Source of the DNA: Bdellovibrio sp.
Lineage (GTDB): Bacteria > Bdellovibrionota > Bdellovibrionia > Bdellovibrionales > Bdellovibrionaceae
NCBI GenBank assembly: GCA_025359945.1
Contig: JANYDD010000012.1
Location: forward strand, 1-64,000
DNA: 64,000 bases
Reading direction: 5' to 3'
Part shown: in pieces, positions 38,216-47,075 of the stretch
How positions within the stretch are numbered: the stretch's first letter is position 1
Layout: every line of letters starts with the position of its first letter
The notes under the pieces: model-generated
The model's database searches: none
Seen by the model: the letters and a program-made list of their open reading frames with translations, nothing else
What the model was told of the DNA's origin: nothing
Program-made: the position numbers and the translations under genes

Positions 38216-39312
38216 TCTTTGTAAACCCGTTTTCGGGCGGCCTGCATTTGGCGTTCTTTATACGCCTGGTGTTCGGAAGGGCCTTTAAGCTGGCTATGAT
38301 AAGATTTCTCGTCCATCAATTGGACTTCAAATGGAATAAAAAACGAAAACTCTCTCTTGTCTTCCCACTTTACTCGAATCAATTTACGAGCAATAAATTT
38401 AATAAATCGATGGTCGTCCGAAGAATATAAATTTTCTTTCTTTAGATACTGCCCCTGCCCTTCAAGGTTTTTCAACTGCTCGACAAAAAATTGGGTCAGA
38501 TCTAAATTCGAATTGCGGTTGGCTTCTTTTTTGGCTTTTTCAGCCACTTCAAAAAAAAGATCGATGGGATAAAGCGTGTTCGACGACTGGTCGGGCATAA
38601 TATGAGGAAAACTTACAATATTTTCTTCTACCAGAAAACGAAGTACGCGAAAAGAATCTAATACCGATCGCGTGATAAAACGAACACCTAGTTTATCGTA
38701 TATATTCATCGCGATATAATCCGGCTTGGCCAAAAGTTTAATCACACTACTGGAAGATGTTTTAAAGGGTTTAATTTCAAATCCCACCAGCGCGATCGGT
38801 TCACGGTCTGCCGCAGTCGAGGGATCCTTCGATTTCAAATAGATCTGTCCCGATGTTCCCTCGTGAAATAAAGAATCCTGAAAGGGCGTTAAAATTTGCT
38901 TTTGAATTTCTTCCGAGAAACTAGAAAAGTGATCGTTCTCGATATGCGTAAAAACATGCATAACCCGCAAGAAAGCGCAGGCCCATCTTTGCAACTGCGC
39001 TTCTTTGGGATGCTGCGAACTGGCCCAAAGTAAAAGCTTACGAAGGTCTTTTAATTTTTTTGGATCTTTTATTTCTTCGGGAATCTCCGCTAAAGAAAAA
39101 CCCAATTTTTCTTCAAGCAAGACTAAAGCGCGGCGATGGAAGTGCCATAACTTTTCAAGCTGATCAGGATTTTTTAGGTCATAGCCATAATTGGATATAA
39201 AATGGTCGGCTTCACTTTCCGTCAAAATATTTAGCTTGGGCAAATCGATGACCGATTTTCCACCAGCCAAGGTATCTAAAATTTCGCGATTAAAGTGCAA
39301 CTTCGACTGCAT
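38212..39312 (-). CDS. RelA/SpoT nucleotidyltransferase-like protein of unknown function
   Basis: 366 residues, cytoplasmic, no signal. The segment KPDYIAMNIYDKLGVRFITR followed by SVLDSFRVLRFLVEE (about 196-230, D206-KLGVR211) resembles the D-x2-G-x-R core of RelA/SpoT synthetase-like nucleotidyltransferases; HIMPDQSSNTLYP follows. The N-terminal 150 residues are helical. It overlaps plsC by four bases, suggesting a role tied to membrane lipid synthesis. The resemblance is by eye and modest; hydrolase motifs are absent. Confidence 0.6.
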   Translation of the reverse strand: MQSKLHFNREILDTLAGGKSVIDLPKLNILTESEADHFISNYGYDLKNPDQLEKLWHFHRRALVLLEEKLGFSLAEIPEEIKDPKKLKDLRKLLLWASSQHPKEAQLQRWACAFLRVMHVFTHIENDHFSSFSEEIQKQILTPFQDSLFHEGTSGQIYLKSKDPSTAADREPIALVGFEIKPFKTSSSSVIKLLAKPDYIAMNIYDKLGVRFITRSVLDSFRVLRFLVEENIVSFPHIMPDQSSNTLYPIDLFFEVAEKAKKEANRNSNLDLTQFFVEQLKNLEGQGQYLKKENLYSSDDHRFIKFIARKLIRVKWEDKREFSFFIPFEVQLMDEKSYHSQLKGPSEHQAYKERQMQAARKRVYKE

Positions 39313-39350
39313 GAAATCCTAACTTTGGGCACAAACGGCCGTAGTTAGGA

Positions 39351-39980
39351 TTATTTCGGTTCTACAAATAGAGCGCAAGTTCTAATGCTAAAAGTCCCCA
39401 ATGTTCCCGATTTTTGAGTCTTATTGTTAAGGAAAGATATCGTCCCTTGGGCTTGATCCACATTATAGTTTGGAGCATCCAATGTGATCGTGCTGAACTC
39501 ATCTTTGTAGTAGATGGTAGCGCGGTTATTAATTGCCGAACTTTGACCACCATTGTCGACACTCAAAGGGACTCGAAATTTAATCTTTGTTTTTACTTGG
39601 CCGTTATTGACCAAAGAATCATTGATGGAAATCTCGATAAAGCTTTTTGCGCCGTTGAAATCTGGTACCGCAAGTCCGTCCGATCTTCTGATAAAAGTTC
39701 TCGCCCAAATAACAACACCACTACTAAGATCAACGTTTCCTAACAAATTGCTGTCGTAGAATCCTTCCAAGAAATCTTTCAATGCTTGTCCATTTTGAAT
39801 TGATACGTTACCCGTTCCACAGGTTGGAGATCCGCTAAGTAAACCTGGGTCAGGTGTCGATCTAGTTCCTGGCGCCGCAGCCACCGGTGCCTGCCCGCCG
39901 TCGTCTTTTTTATTGTTGTTACAAGCCGTCAAGCCCAAACCCAAAGCCAGCAAAATCGTCATCAGTATTTTATTTTTCAT
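39351..39980 (-). CDS. Lipoprotein of unknown function
   Basis: 209 residues from the ATG at 39980, preceded by AGGGAG. The signal peptide MKNKILMTILLALGLGLTAC is a textbook lipobox (LTAC, Cys20). An Asn/Lys/Asp-rich linker and a Pro/Ala-rich stretch follow, and a beta-rich domain runs from about residue 55. No known domain was recognised. It has its own promoter region upstream and is transcribed toward the RelA-like gene. Confidence 0.75.
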   Translation of the reverse strand: MKNKILMTILLALGLGLTACNNNKKDDGGQAPVAAAPGTRSTPDPGLLSGSPTCGTGNVSIQNGQALKDFLEGFYDSNLLGNVDLSSGVVIWARTFIRRSDGLAVPDFNGAKSFIEISINDSLVNNGQVKTKIKFRVPLSVDNGGQSSAINNRATIYYKDEFSTITLDAPNYNVDQAQGTISFLNNKTQKSGTLGTFSIRTCALFVEPK

Positions 39981-40224
39981 ATAAAACTCCCTGACTTGAT
40001 AGAAAGGCAATCCCGATGCCAGCGAAATTCAAGGGAGAAGCCCCTAAATCACGCCGTCTGGTGGCCTCAAAATGAGATTGGTCGAAAAGGGTCAATCCGC
40101 TGTCAAAAAAATAGACAGTTCTTTTTTTCTTAACTGCTGGCGCCTACTGGCCAAGTTGGAAATTAAGTATTAGGAACCTAAGATTTCGTCTATATTGCCA
40201 GTCTGTTTCAAAAGGGGTTTTTTC

Positions 40225-41056
40225 TTGAATTTTTTTATCCTATTTGTCATCGCAACCCTTGTCTCAGTAAGTCCAAGGGGCTGGACGGAACAGTGCGGTT
40301 TAAAAAAGAAACCCAGTTTCATTGAAAAGTACGAGCACGATTTTTTATCCAGCCAAAATCCTAGGCGCAATGCTAAATTGTGGAAGAAACAAATTCGTAA
40401 AACCTTGATTTCTTTTCACGTGTCTGAATCTTTGATCGCCGGAACACCCTTCAACCCTCAAAAAAACTGAAATTTTTTTAGAAAGTGATCCGCAATGAAA
40501 TAATTACCTGACTTATGCCGTTGGCGAACCAAAAAATCCCCTTTCGATTCTTTTGACGATCCATTATTTTCCCAAAGACGATCCATTCGAAATTAAATCA
40601 ATAACCCAATTCAAAAGAAATATTCAAATTTTAGACAATGCCGTTCAGGTCAGATGGGTAATTTCAGATGTGGGCACTGAACAACAGATGGTGGAAGGGC
40701 TGGCTTCAGCAACTCAACATTACCTTCGGCAGCGGACTCTTTCAAATTTAAAAAACTTAGACACTTTGGCAGGATCGGCAAAACCCTCGCCAGAGATTGA
40801 AGGCTTTCTGTTTGAAAATCAAAATGGTAAGGCTGCGCAGTTTGTGTGGATTTCAGTCCCAACAATCAAAGTCGGTCGAGGATCAAAAACATTTTTGATC
40901 AAACTGAACCTAGAATCAACCGCTCAAGTCGGTTCGTGGATAGCCCAAGTGAACACGACTGAATTCGACGGTTCATTAACTAAAAGTTCCAAAAATAAAT
41001 TGATCGATCGTGCGTTAGGGGCCGGACGCTGGGAGCAAAAAAAGACAGGACTTTGA
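40225..41056 (+). pseudogene. Broken exported paralogue of the convergent gene at 41061-42080
   Basis: The first part starts at TTG 40225 with a signal peptide and reads to TGA at 40470 (contains KLWKKQIRKTLISFHVSESL). A one-base frameshift in the A-run at about 40460 and an in-frame TGA at 40496-40498 separate it from the rest, which reads from about 40499 to 41056 (YLTYAVGEPKNP, HYFPKDDPFEI, FLFENQNGKAAQFVWIS, ALGAGRWEQKK). All parts align in order with the intact convergent gene: KTWREKIWQTLIALYATESL, YLLYSIDQPEDP, KYFPQSD, FWFEKTT, ALGPGNWNRK. It is therefore a decayed copy. Confidence 0.85.
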
Positions 41057-41060
41057 TGAC

Positions 41061-42080
41061 TTATTTCCTGTTCCAATTCCCAGGGCCCAATGCACTTTTT
41101 ATTGTTTGATTTTGGAACAAGCGAGCACTGCTAAAATCAATGGGTTTATTTGACCCGATAAATGCTTGAAGCTGCGGTGAAATTTCTCTTATGGATACTT
41201 GCGCCTGTGTGTGACTTGAAAAATCATTGGGATTGATCTCCTGAAAAAGCACCTTAGCGCGAATCAAAAAAGTTTTCATGACCGATCCTGATCTTAGGCT
41301 TTGAATCGAAAGCCAAACTCTTTCGGCCCCAAACCTTGTGGTTTTTTCAAACCAAAAACCTTCCGCTGGATTATCAATCACGTGCAGTCCAAACCGTAAA
41401 GCCAATGCAAAGTGCTCTTGTTCCACGACAACGATTTGATTCAAATAAAATTGGGCCATAAGTCGTATCTGGTCATCCCCACCTGCAGAGATTTTTTGGG
41501 TGATGATCTCTTGAACAAGTTTCAGAGGACTAGCTTCAACGGATGCGCGCTCGGCACGAAAAAAATCAGTTTCGGTAGTATTAATTTGCCACTCAGTTTT
41601 AAAATCCGCAGTGACACCACGATCAACTCCGGTCTTGGAAATAAGTGTTAAGCGATCCGATTGGGGGAAGTATTTCACTTCCAAATAAAGTGCCCCTGGA
41701 TCCTCTGGTTGGTCGATCGAATATAAAAGGTAGCCGTCCTGAATCCGACCTCTGGGACTGATTCCCGCTTTTAAGAAATAAGCTTGGCGAAGATGGGCCT
41801 GCACCGAACGCCGATCAAATCGCGATCCCTTTTTTAAAGATTCGGTCGCATATAAAGCGATCAACGTCTGCCAAATTTTTTCTCGCCAAGTTTTTAGGTT
41901 ACGACGATGGGGATTAAACTTTTCAAAGACAACTCGTGGATCTTTGACCTGCCATACTGTTGCTTCTGAAGACCGGCACCTTGAGATTGTTTCGGCATGA
42001 GAACTTAAAAAAAAACCCGGAAAAAGACTTGGAAAAAGAAGTACCGCAACAATGTTACCGAAGCTTTTGATGGCCAACAT
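41061..42080 (-). CDS. Exported protein of unknown function (intact paralogue)
   Basis: 339 residues. The signal peptide ends near SSHA/ETIS. The protein has a basic helical N-terminal part (KTWREKIWQTLIALYATE) and later beta segments. GGGGGAAATAAGTTCGT precedes the ATG. No known domain was found. It converges with its broken copy, with four bases between the stops, so the two form an inverted duplication. Confidence 0.75.
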   Translation of the reverse strand: MLAIKSFGNIVAVLLFPSLFPGFFLSSHAETISRCRSSEATVWQVKDPRVVFEKFNPHRRNLKTWREKIWQTLIALYATESLKKGSRFDRRSVQAHLRQAYFLKAGISPRGRIQDGYLLYSIDQPEDPGALYLEVKYFPQSDRLTLISKTGVDRGVTADFKTEWQINTTETDFFRAERASVEASPLKLVQEIITQKISAGGDDQIRLMAQFYLNQIVVVEQEHFALALRFGLHVIDNPAEGFWFEKTTRFGAERVWLSIQSLRSGSVMKTFLIRAKVLFQEINPNDFSSHTQAQVSIREISPQLQAFIGSNKPIDFSSARLFQNQTIKSALGPGNWNRK

Positions 42081-42376
42081 ACGAACTTATTTCCCCCACC
42101 TCCTGCTATCACGGGCCTTGGCAAAAAGGACAGAGTAATTTCTAAAGTTTATACCCTTCTAGCTTTTCATTTTCTTTATTTTATCGACCTTGGACGTCTT
42201 GTGATATCGCAAGTCCTGCAGGCGACGGCTTGTTATTGGGGGTGCAAAAAACCTAGTCATCAAACCACCATTCAAATCTTCCCCCTTGAAAGAAATACAT
42301 TTTTTCTTTTCGAAAAAGATGGCTGTGCAAAAGTCCAGTGTTAAAACTTTTTTGCGATTGATCCGATACTTTTCTT

Positions 42377-42892
42377 ATGAAACTACGATCTCTTTTCTTT
42401 CTCTGTCTGATGTTATTAGAATTTTCCCAAGGACAAGCGGGCGTCCTTTTAGAACCTGGCATTGGCTACAATCTAGGCCATCAGGACCTGCAAAAAACCC
42501 AAGGTTTGGGGCTTTCGGCAAAAGCCGGATTTAGTTTTGGCAGCGTGCTTTTGGGAGTTGATATAGGTTACAACGACCTTCAGGTGGGTGCGACCTCAAG
42601 TGTGAAGGAAAACACGACCGGTATTATGTTGGGCGCTGATTTTAAAGACTGGCGAGTTTGGTATGAATTGATTTCCGGAAGTACACTGGCCAGTTCAAGT
42701 GGCGGAGTAACAACCACACTCTCAGGCACTGGAAGTAAAATTGGGCTCACCCAAAAAATCACCAACAAAGTAAATCTCAATTTGGAATTTCGCGCGATCA
42801 ACTTTACGACATCGTCGACAGCTGGAGTTTCAACCCCATCAACTTCTTTTTTTGATTCCGCATGCTTGTCGGTGTCGTTTCCACTTTTCTAA
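42377..42892 (+). CDS. Small predicted outer-membrane beta-barrel protein
   Basis: 171 residues. The signal peptide ends at SQGQA/GV. About eight amphipathic strands (LEPGIGYNLGH, GLGLSAKAGFSFGSVLLGVD, ADFKDWRVWYELISG, KVNLNLEFRAINF) and a C-terminal Phe (SVSFPLF) point to an eight-stranded OmpW/OmpA-like barrel. No specific family was recognised. No clear ribosome site precedes the ATG. Confidence 0.7.
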   Translation: MKLRSLFFLCLMLLEFSQGQAGVLLEPGIGYNLGHQDLQKTQGLGLSAKAGFSFGSVLLGVDIGYNDLQVGATSSVKENTTGIMLGADFKDWRVWYELISGSTLASSSGGVTTTLSGTGSKIGLTQKITNKVNLNLEFRAINFTTSSTAGVSTPSTSFFDSACLSVSFPLF

Positions 42893-42911
42893 GCGCGGCC
42901 CGACCTAAAAA

Positions 42912-43406
42912 TTAGTTCTTGTGAGGAAGATCATTGAATCGGATCAAACTTAAGCCCCCGTCTGCTTCAAGGACTCCATTTTTGACTTCCGAGACATGGT
43001 GCACGCCTTGTTTTCTAAGCAGGACCAAAACCTCTTTATCGGTTAGTTGCTCTTGCTTAAGAGCTTTGCGGATAGCTTTTCCGTCGTGAATAATTAACCG
43101 GGGCACGCCCTCGAAAATGCCCTCACAGAAGCGACTTTTATAGTTTAAATAGGAAATCGTCATCGTCAAAGCGATCAGAACTACAGCGATCAGCAGACCG
43201 CCGATCAAAGAGTTGTCGCCACCATTCATCGAATTTTGAACGGCATTGCTGATGAGCAGAATTGAAACAAATTCAGTGGCACCCATTTGGCCAATCTGGC
43301 GCTTACCCGAGATCCGCAGAAGAATTAGGATCGCAAAATAAACCACGGCCGCGCGAACTGCTAAATTGGCGACTGGCAAATCAAAAACAAAAAGATGGTC
43401 CCACAT
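42912..43406 (-). CDS. DUF421/YetF family membrane protein
   Basis: 164 residues with three membrane helices (VRAAVVYFAILILLRIS, FVSILLISNAVQN, GGLLIAVVLIALTMTI) and a small cytoplasmic domain. The family motif SGKRQIGQMGATEFVSILLI and the later PRLIIHDGKAI match YetF-type proteins, whose biochemical role is not established. It converges with the barrel gene with 19 bases between stops. Confidence 0.88.
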   Translation of the reverse strand: MWDHLFVFDLPVANLAVRAAVVYFAILILLRISGKRQIGQMGATEFVSILLISNAVQNSMNGGDNSLIGGLLIAVVLIALTMTISYLNYKSRFCEGIFEGVPRLIIHDGKAIRKALKQEQLTDKEVLVLLRKQGVHHVSEVKNGVLEADGGLSLIRFNDLPHKN

Positions 43407-43479
43407 AAAACAAACTTTCCGTGTTTCGTACAGGGGTCAAAGAAAAGTCTTTAACCCCAACTTTTTCAAACAGTTTGGG

Positions 43480-44121
43480 TTAATTTTTAGCGGCCTGTTG
43501 TTCGCTAGCTTTTAGATCAAAAGTAAGCTCGAATTTGTCTTCGATGACTTTGTCTTTTAAGTTAGCTACCGAGAAAAACTTGGCTGAATTGTATTTTACG
43601 CCGTATAAGGTGCGATCGATTTCTAATTTTCCGGTCGCAGATGCTTTTTTTCCTTCAAATTTATATTCGACGGGAAAAGTAAGGGTATTAGGTTTCCCGC
43701 GGATGGTCAGTTCGGCAGTCACTTCGGCTTGGGTGGGCGAAAGATTTTTTACGCTTTTAATTTTAAGCTCTGAAGTGGCATGATTTTTTAAATCGAAGAA
43801 ATCTTCTGATTTTAAATGAACCAATAGTTTTCCGTTGTCGGAAGGATTTTTGACATCCAAAACAGTGATCTTGTCCATATCAATAGTCAGTTGACCGCCG
43901 ATTAACTTTTTATCTTTGAATTCAACTACACCAGTTGAAATTCCGATTGTGCCTGTATGTTGGCCAGTGACTTTTTTTCCGACCCACTGAATTTTAGATT
44001 CTTTGGTGTCGATGGCTAATTTTTCATTTGAAGCTACCTTTGACGTTGCTGCAAATGATATCGAAGTCGCCAAGATAGCACCAATTGTAATCCCAAACTT
44101 TACGAACATATTTCTTTTCAC
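43480..44121 (-). CDS. YceI-family periplasmic protein
   Basis: 213 residues from GTG 44121, with AAGGAG about six bases upstream. The signal peptide ends near SFA/ATSK. YceI features include IDTKESKIQWVGKKVTGQHTG, VEFKDKKLIGGQLTIDMDKI and a C-terminal lipocalin-like barrel (LEIDRTLYGVKYNS). YceI proteins bind polyisoprenoids or amphiphilic ligands such as fatty acid amides in the periplasm. It stands alone, with a 140-base gap to the divergent thioesterase. Confidence 0.9.
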   Translation of the reverse strand: MKRNMFVKFGITIGAILATSISFAATSKVASNEKLAIDTKESKIQWVGKKVTGQHTGTIGISTGVVEFKDKKLIGGQLTIDMDKITVLDVKNPSDNGKLLVHLKSEDFFDLKNHATSELKIKSVKNLSPTQAEVTAELTIRGKPNTLTFPVEYKFEGKKASATGKLEIDRTLYGVKYNSAKFFSVANLKDKVIEDKFELTFDLKASEQQAAKN

Positions 44122-44260
44122 TTAAAAACTCCTTTGTTGTTGGTTCGATGTTTAGGATCTTGAAGTTTTATTTAAAATTCAAACTCTTTTCCATGACGCT
44201 AGAGTGACTGCTTAAAAAATCTCTAGAAAAATGGTTTTTTTTTTACCAAACTAATAGCGC

Positions 44261-44803
44261 ATGAATCTTTATTTTCGATTTTTTTGGCTAATTTTAAAAC
44301 ATTTACTGCAAAGGCCTGCTCAAAATTTATTCGATGAGTGCGAAACTTTTTTCCGAGTGAATCCCTTTGATTTGGATATCAATTTCCATATGAACAACGG
44401 TCGATATTTGGCCCTAATGGATTTGGGGCGGTTGGATCTGATGCTAAAGGCTGGCGTGTTTTGGAAATTATTTAGCCGGCAGTATTTTCCAGTAGTAGTT
44501 TCGGAAAGTATCTACTTTAAAAGGTCGCTGGAACCCTTCGATTTGTTTTCAATTAAAACAAAAATTGATTCGTGGGATGAAAAGGATTTTTTTATTCATC
44601 AGACTTTTTCGCGCAAAGGTGAAATCGTAGCGATTGGTTACATTAAAGGTCGATTTTTAAGACGCGGATTTAAAGGATCGGTTCTGACCGAAAATCTATT
44701 CCAGTTTTTGGGCTTTAGCCCGCCGTCTCATCAGAAAATGTCCCCTACCGCCACTTTGCAAGTTTCCATCGAAAATAATTTAAAATCAGGCCCACCAACT
44801 TGA
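44261..44803 (+). CDS. Hot-dog-fold thioesterase (4HBT/THEM6-like)
   Basis: 180 residues. DLDINFHMNNGRYLALMDLG contains the catalytic-region pattern of the 4-hydroxybenzoyl-CoA thioesterase family (the D...H-MNN-x-Y-L core). The rest has hot-dog strands (SIKTKIDSWDEKDFFIHQTF). It likely hydrolyses acyl-CoA or acyl-ACP esters. No clear Shine-Dalgarno lies before the ATG. The Nudix gene follows after 19 bases. Confidence 0.82.
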   Translation: MNLYFRFFWLILKHLLQRPAQNLFDECETFFRVNPFDLDINFHMNNGRYLALMDLGRLDLMLKAGVFWKLFSRQYFPVVVSESIYFKRSLEPFDLFSIKTKIDSWDEKDFFIHQTFSRKGEIVAIGYIKGRFLRRGFKGSVLTENLFQFLGFSPPSHQKMSPTATLQVSIENNLKSGPPT

Positions 44804-44822
44804 GGATCCAGGGAAAAATCAA

Positions 44823-45410
44823 TTGAAAAAACCATTCGAGAAAAAAAATGCGCATCAAGCGGGGTGGAAAACTCAATCGTCAGAATATTTGTTAGAAAGC
44901 CCTTACGGAAATTTTTGCGTGGACCAAGTCGAAGTTCACGGCCACGCCTTCAGGTACCATTACGTCGAACATCCGGGCGCGGTCTTTTGTATGCCCGTTA
45001 CCAAGGATTTTAAAATAGGACTGATTCGAATTTTTCGTTACCCCTGTGATCAGTGGTGCATTGAGGTACCCTCCGGCACCGCAGGTGACAAGCCAGGAAA
45101 AACTCTCTTAGAAATCGCCAAGGACGAAGCGCTTGAAGAAGCAGGAGCCGCCGCCAGCGATTGGATCTTATTGAATTCGCTTTATTCTGCCAACGGCTTG
45201 ACCAATATAAAACATCACTATTTTTTGGGAATCAACGCGACTTACGAAAAAGCAAGCCCGGAAATTGGCGAAATGATTTCGGGCGTAGAAATGATCGACG
45301 TCCAGCAAATCCCAGAACTTGTTAGTAACGGCAAGGTCAATGACGGCGACAGTGTATTAGCTTTACTGCTGACGTATCAGTATTTTTTAAATCCCCGCTT
45401 GAAGATTTGA
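44823..45410 (+). CDS. Nudix hydrolase family protein (ADP-ribose pyrophosphatase-like, variant Nudix box)
   Basis: 195 residues starting at TTG 44823 with AGGGA upstream. GTAGDKPGKTLLEIAKDEAL and the following EEAGA form a Nudix box in which the usual Glu of PGE is Lys93 and the usual Arg of RE is Asp101. The metal-binding Glu positions of DEALEEAG (102, 105, 106) are kept. SANGLTNIKHHYFLGI follows as in ADP-ribose pyrophosphatases. It may hydrolyse nucleoside-diphosphate sugars, or activity may be altered by the substitutions. Confidence 0.8.
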   Translation: MKKPFEKKNAHQAGWKTQSSEYLLESPYGNFCVDQVEVHGHAFRYHYVEHPGAVFCMPVTKDFKIGLIRIFRYPCDQWCIEVPSGTAGDKPGKTLLEIAKDEALEEAGAAASDWILLNSLYSANGLTNIKHHYFLGINATYEKASPEIGEMISGVEMIDVQQIPELVSNGKVNDGDSVLALLLTYQYFLNPRLKI

Positions 45411-45436
45411 TCGATCGACGAGACAATTTTTAGGAC

Positions 45437-47065
45437 ATGAGCGAACCCAACCCAAAAGCTAAAACCTTTTCAAATCCGCTGGCTGATGCCAATAAAGAAA
45501 TGAAAGACGGAAAAGAAGTTGTTGTCTCGACGACTGAAAATCCGATTAAGCTTTTTATTCTAAAGGTAAAACCCAGAAACTTGCTGCCCGCCGAGCAATA
45601 TTTAACCCACAGGAATTGGTCAGTCTGGTCATCATCGCTTTTGCGCGATTTGCTTTTGAATATTAGCCAAAAAAAACCAGATTTTGTTCTACTACCTTGC
45701 GATTTTCCCAATAAAAAAATTAAAATTCTGCCTAAAGTTTTGATGCAGGCTTTTCCCATTCAAGTCATCGGATACACAGAATCGCAACAGCCATCGGTGC
45801 TAAATCAGCTGAAGGACATGAATCTAGAATATATTCTTTACCCTCCGATTTCGGGCACGACCATCGAACGAATGGTTTTTAGGATTCAGCGAGACCTTCA
45901 AAAACGTAGTGGCCTTGTCAGCGACAAGATTCGCCCCGATGGCAAGGCGCCCTCGCTGAATGACGACAAAAGAGTTTTCGGAAAAGATCAGGCAGCGGCA
46001 AGCGACGATAGTCATCTGACTTTTAAGGCCGCCCAACAAGCCCTGCAAAGCCTTCTACAAACTTCTGATTCCGAAGACCTGGGGTCTCTGAGTATTTTAA
46101 AGGGCGATGATCCCAAGAAGGGGTTTGGCACCATACAAAAAAGTGGCGCTGCTGCAGAATCATCGGCTCTTACTCAAGAAGGTGCAAAGCCAGCCGATTT
46201 TCAAGTCAAACAAGAAGGGCCGGCAGGCGCAGGTAATTCTTTGGGCGATTATCAAGAAGATCAAGATACAAATTCCGCCTTTGCCAAAGGGCCAGTGGCT
46301 GGATCTGGCATTGAAAATTCTAGAAAAAAGCCGAAAAAAGCGAAGGAATATCGAAATGTCTTTGAAGACACCAGCAAAGAAACTATTTTCGTTCGAAGTG
46401 CCACCAAAGCTCTAAAACAATCGGTGCTTGTGAAAGACGAAGAAGAAGATATTGTTGCCGTCGAAAAGGTTTCAAACGCCATTTGCTTAATTGTAGAATC
46501 AAATAAATTTAACGGGTATTTGATCGCGGCGTCTTCGGCAAAAGTGGTGGATCAAACCCTCTTCGATAGCGTTAAAGAAAAGCTTTTTAAATTTCTGCAA
46601 TCTAGTGGAGAAAACGTCGACGTTTCTCAAGGGTCAATGAACGTGAATTTGCAAGAAGTGGATTTCGAGCCTTGGACCCTAGAGCAGGCTGAGTTCTTGC
46701 GAAAGGCTGCGCATAACGGCCATGAAATAGCGATGGCCTTTTTTCCTACTGCCAGCACAAAGACCGAGCTTACGGCTTCTTTCTCCGAGAAAATGTTGCA
46801 AGTGGGGATGAATGATTTGGCCGAGGACGTCCCGGTCGAATTTGATTTGTATATCTATATGCCGGAAAATAAAAAATACATTCTTTATACGCCTCAGGGC
46901 CGAACACTTTTTAAAAATCAAAAAAGTCGGCTGCACGATAAAGGCGTGACTCACATGCATTTGCGTAAAGATAACAGCGGGCAAGTCAGTAGGTACAGAG
47001 CGCAGAATTTTTTAAACGACAAGATTAAGAATTTTAAAAAGAAAGCAGCTGCCGAACCCGCCTAA
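45437..47065 (+). CDS. Receiver-like regulatory protein with C-terminal PilZ/HD-GYP-associated-type domain, no catalytic output
   Basis: 542 residues, cytoplasmic. The N-terminal part (about 35-155) looks like a response-regulator receiver (PDFVLLPCDFPNK, FPIQVIGYTES, EYILYPPISGTTIE) without a clear phospho-Asp. An acidic, low-complexity middle follows (about 200-300). The C-terminal part (PVEFDLYIYMPENKKYILYT, RLHDKGVTHMHLRKDN) resembles the domain placed before HD-GYP in many delta-proteobacterial regulators, but no HD-GYP follows. It may have lost or transferred its output, or it acts as an adaptor. AGGAC precedes the ATG. Confidence 0.6.
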   Translation: MSEPNPKAKTFSNPLADANKEMKDGKEVVVSTTENPIKLFILKVKPRNLLPAEQYLTHRNWSVWSSSLLRDLLLNISQKKPDFVLLPCDFPNKKIKILPKVLMQAFPIQVIGYTESQQPSVLNQLKDMNLEYILYPPISGTTIERMVFRIQRDLQKRSGLVSDKIRPDGKAPSLNDDKRVFGKDQAAASDDSHLTFKAAQQALQSLLQTSDSEDLGSLSILKGDDPKKGFGTIQKSGAAAESSALTQEGAKPADFQVKQEGPAGAGNSLGDYQEDQDTNSAFAKGPVAGSGIENSRKKPKKAKEYRNVFEDTSKETIFVRSATKALKQSVLVKDEEEDIVAVEKVSNAICLIVESNKFNGYLIAASSAKVVDQTLFDSVKEKLFKFLQSSGENVDVSQGSMNVNLQEVDFEPWTLEQAEFLRKAAHNGHEIAMAFFPTASTKTELTASFSEKMLQVGMNDLAEDVPVEFDLYIYMPENKKYILYTPQGRTLFKNQKSRLHDKGVTHMHLRKDNSGQVSRYRAQNFLNDKIKNFKKKAAAEPA

Positions 47066-47075
47066 AATCATCGAC

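Noticed and set aside
40100-40130. Hairpin CTGTC...GACAG followed by T-rich run
   Set aside because: The stem is only five base pairs with a nine-base loop, and no plus-strand gene ends upstream of it.
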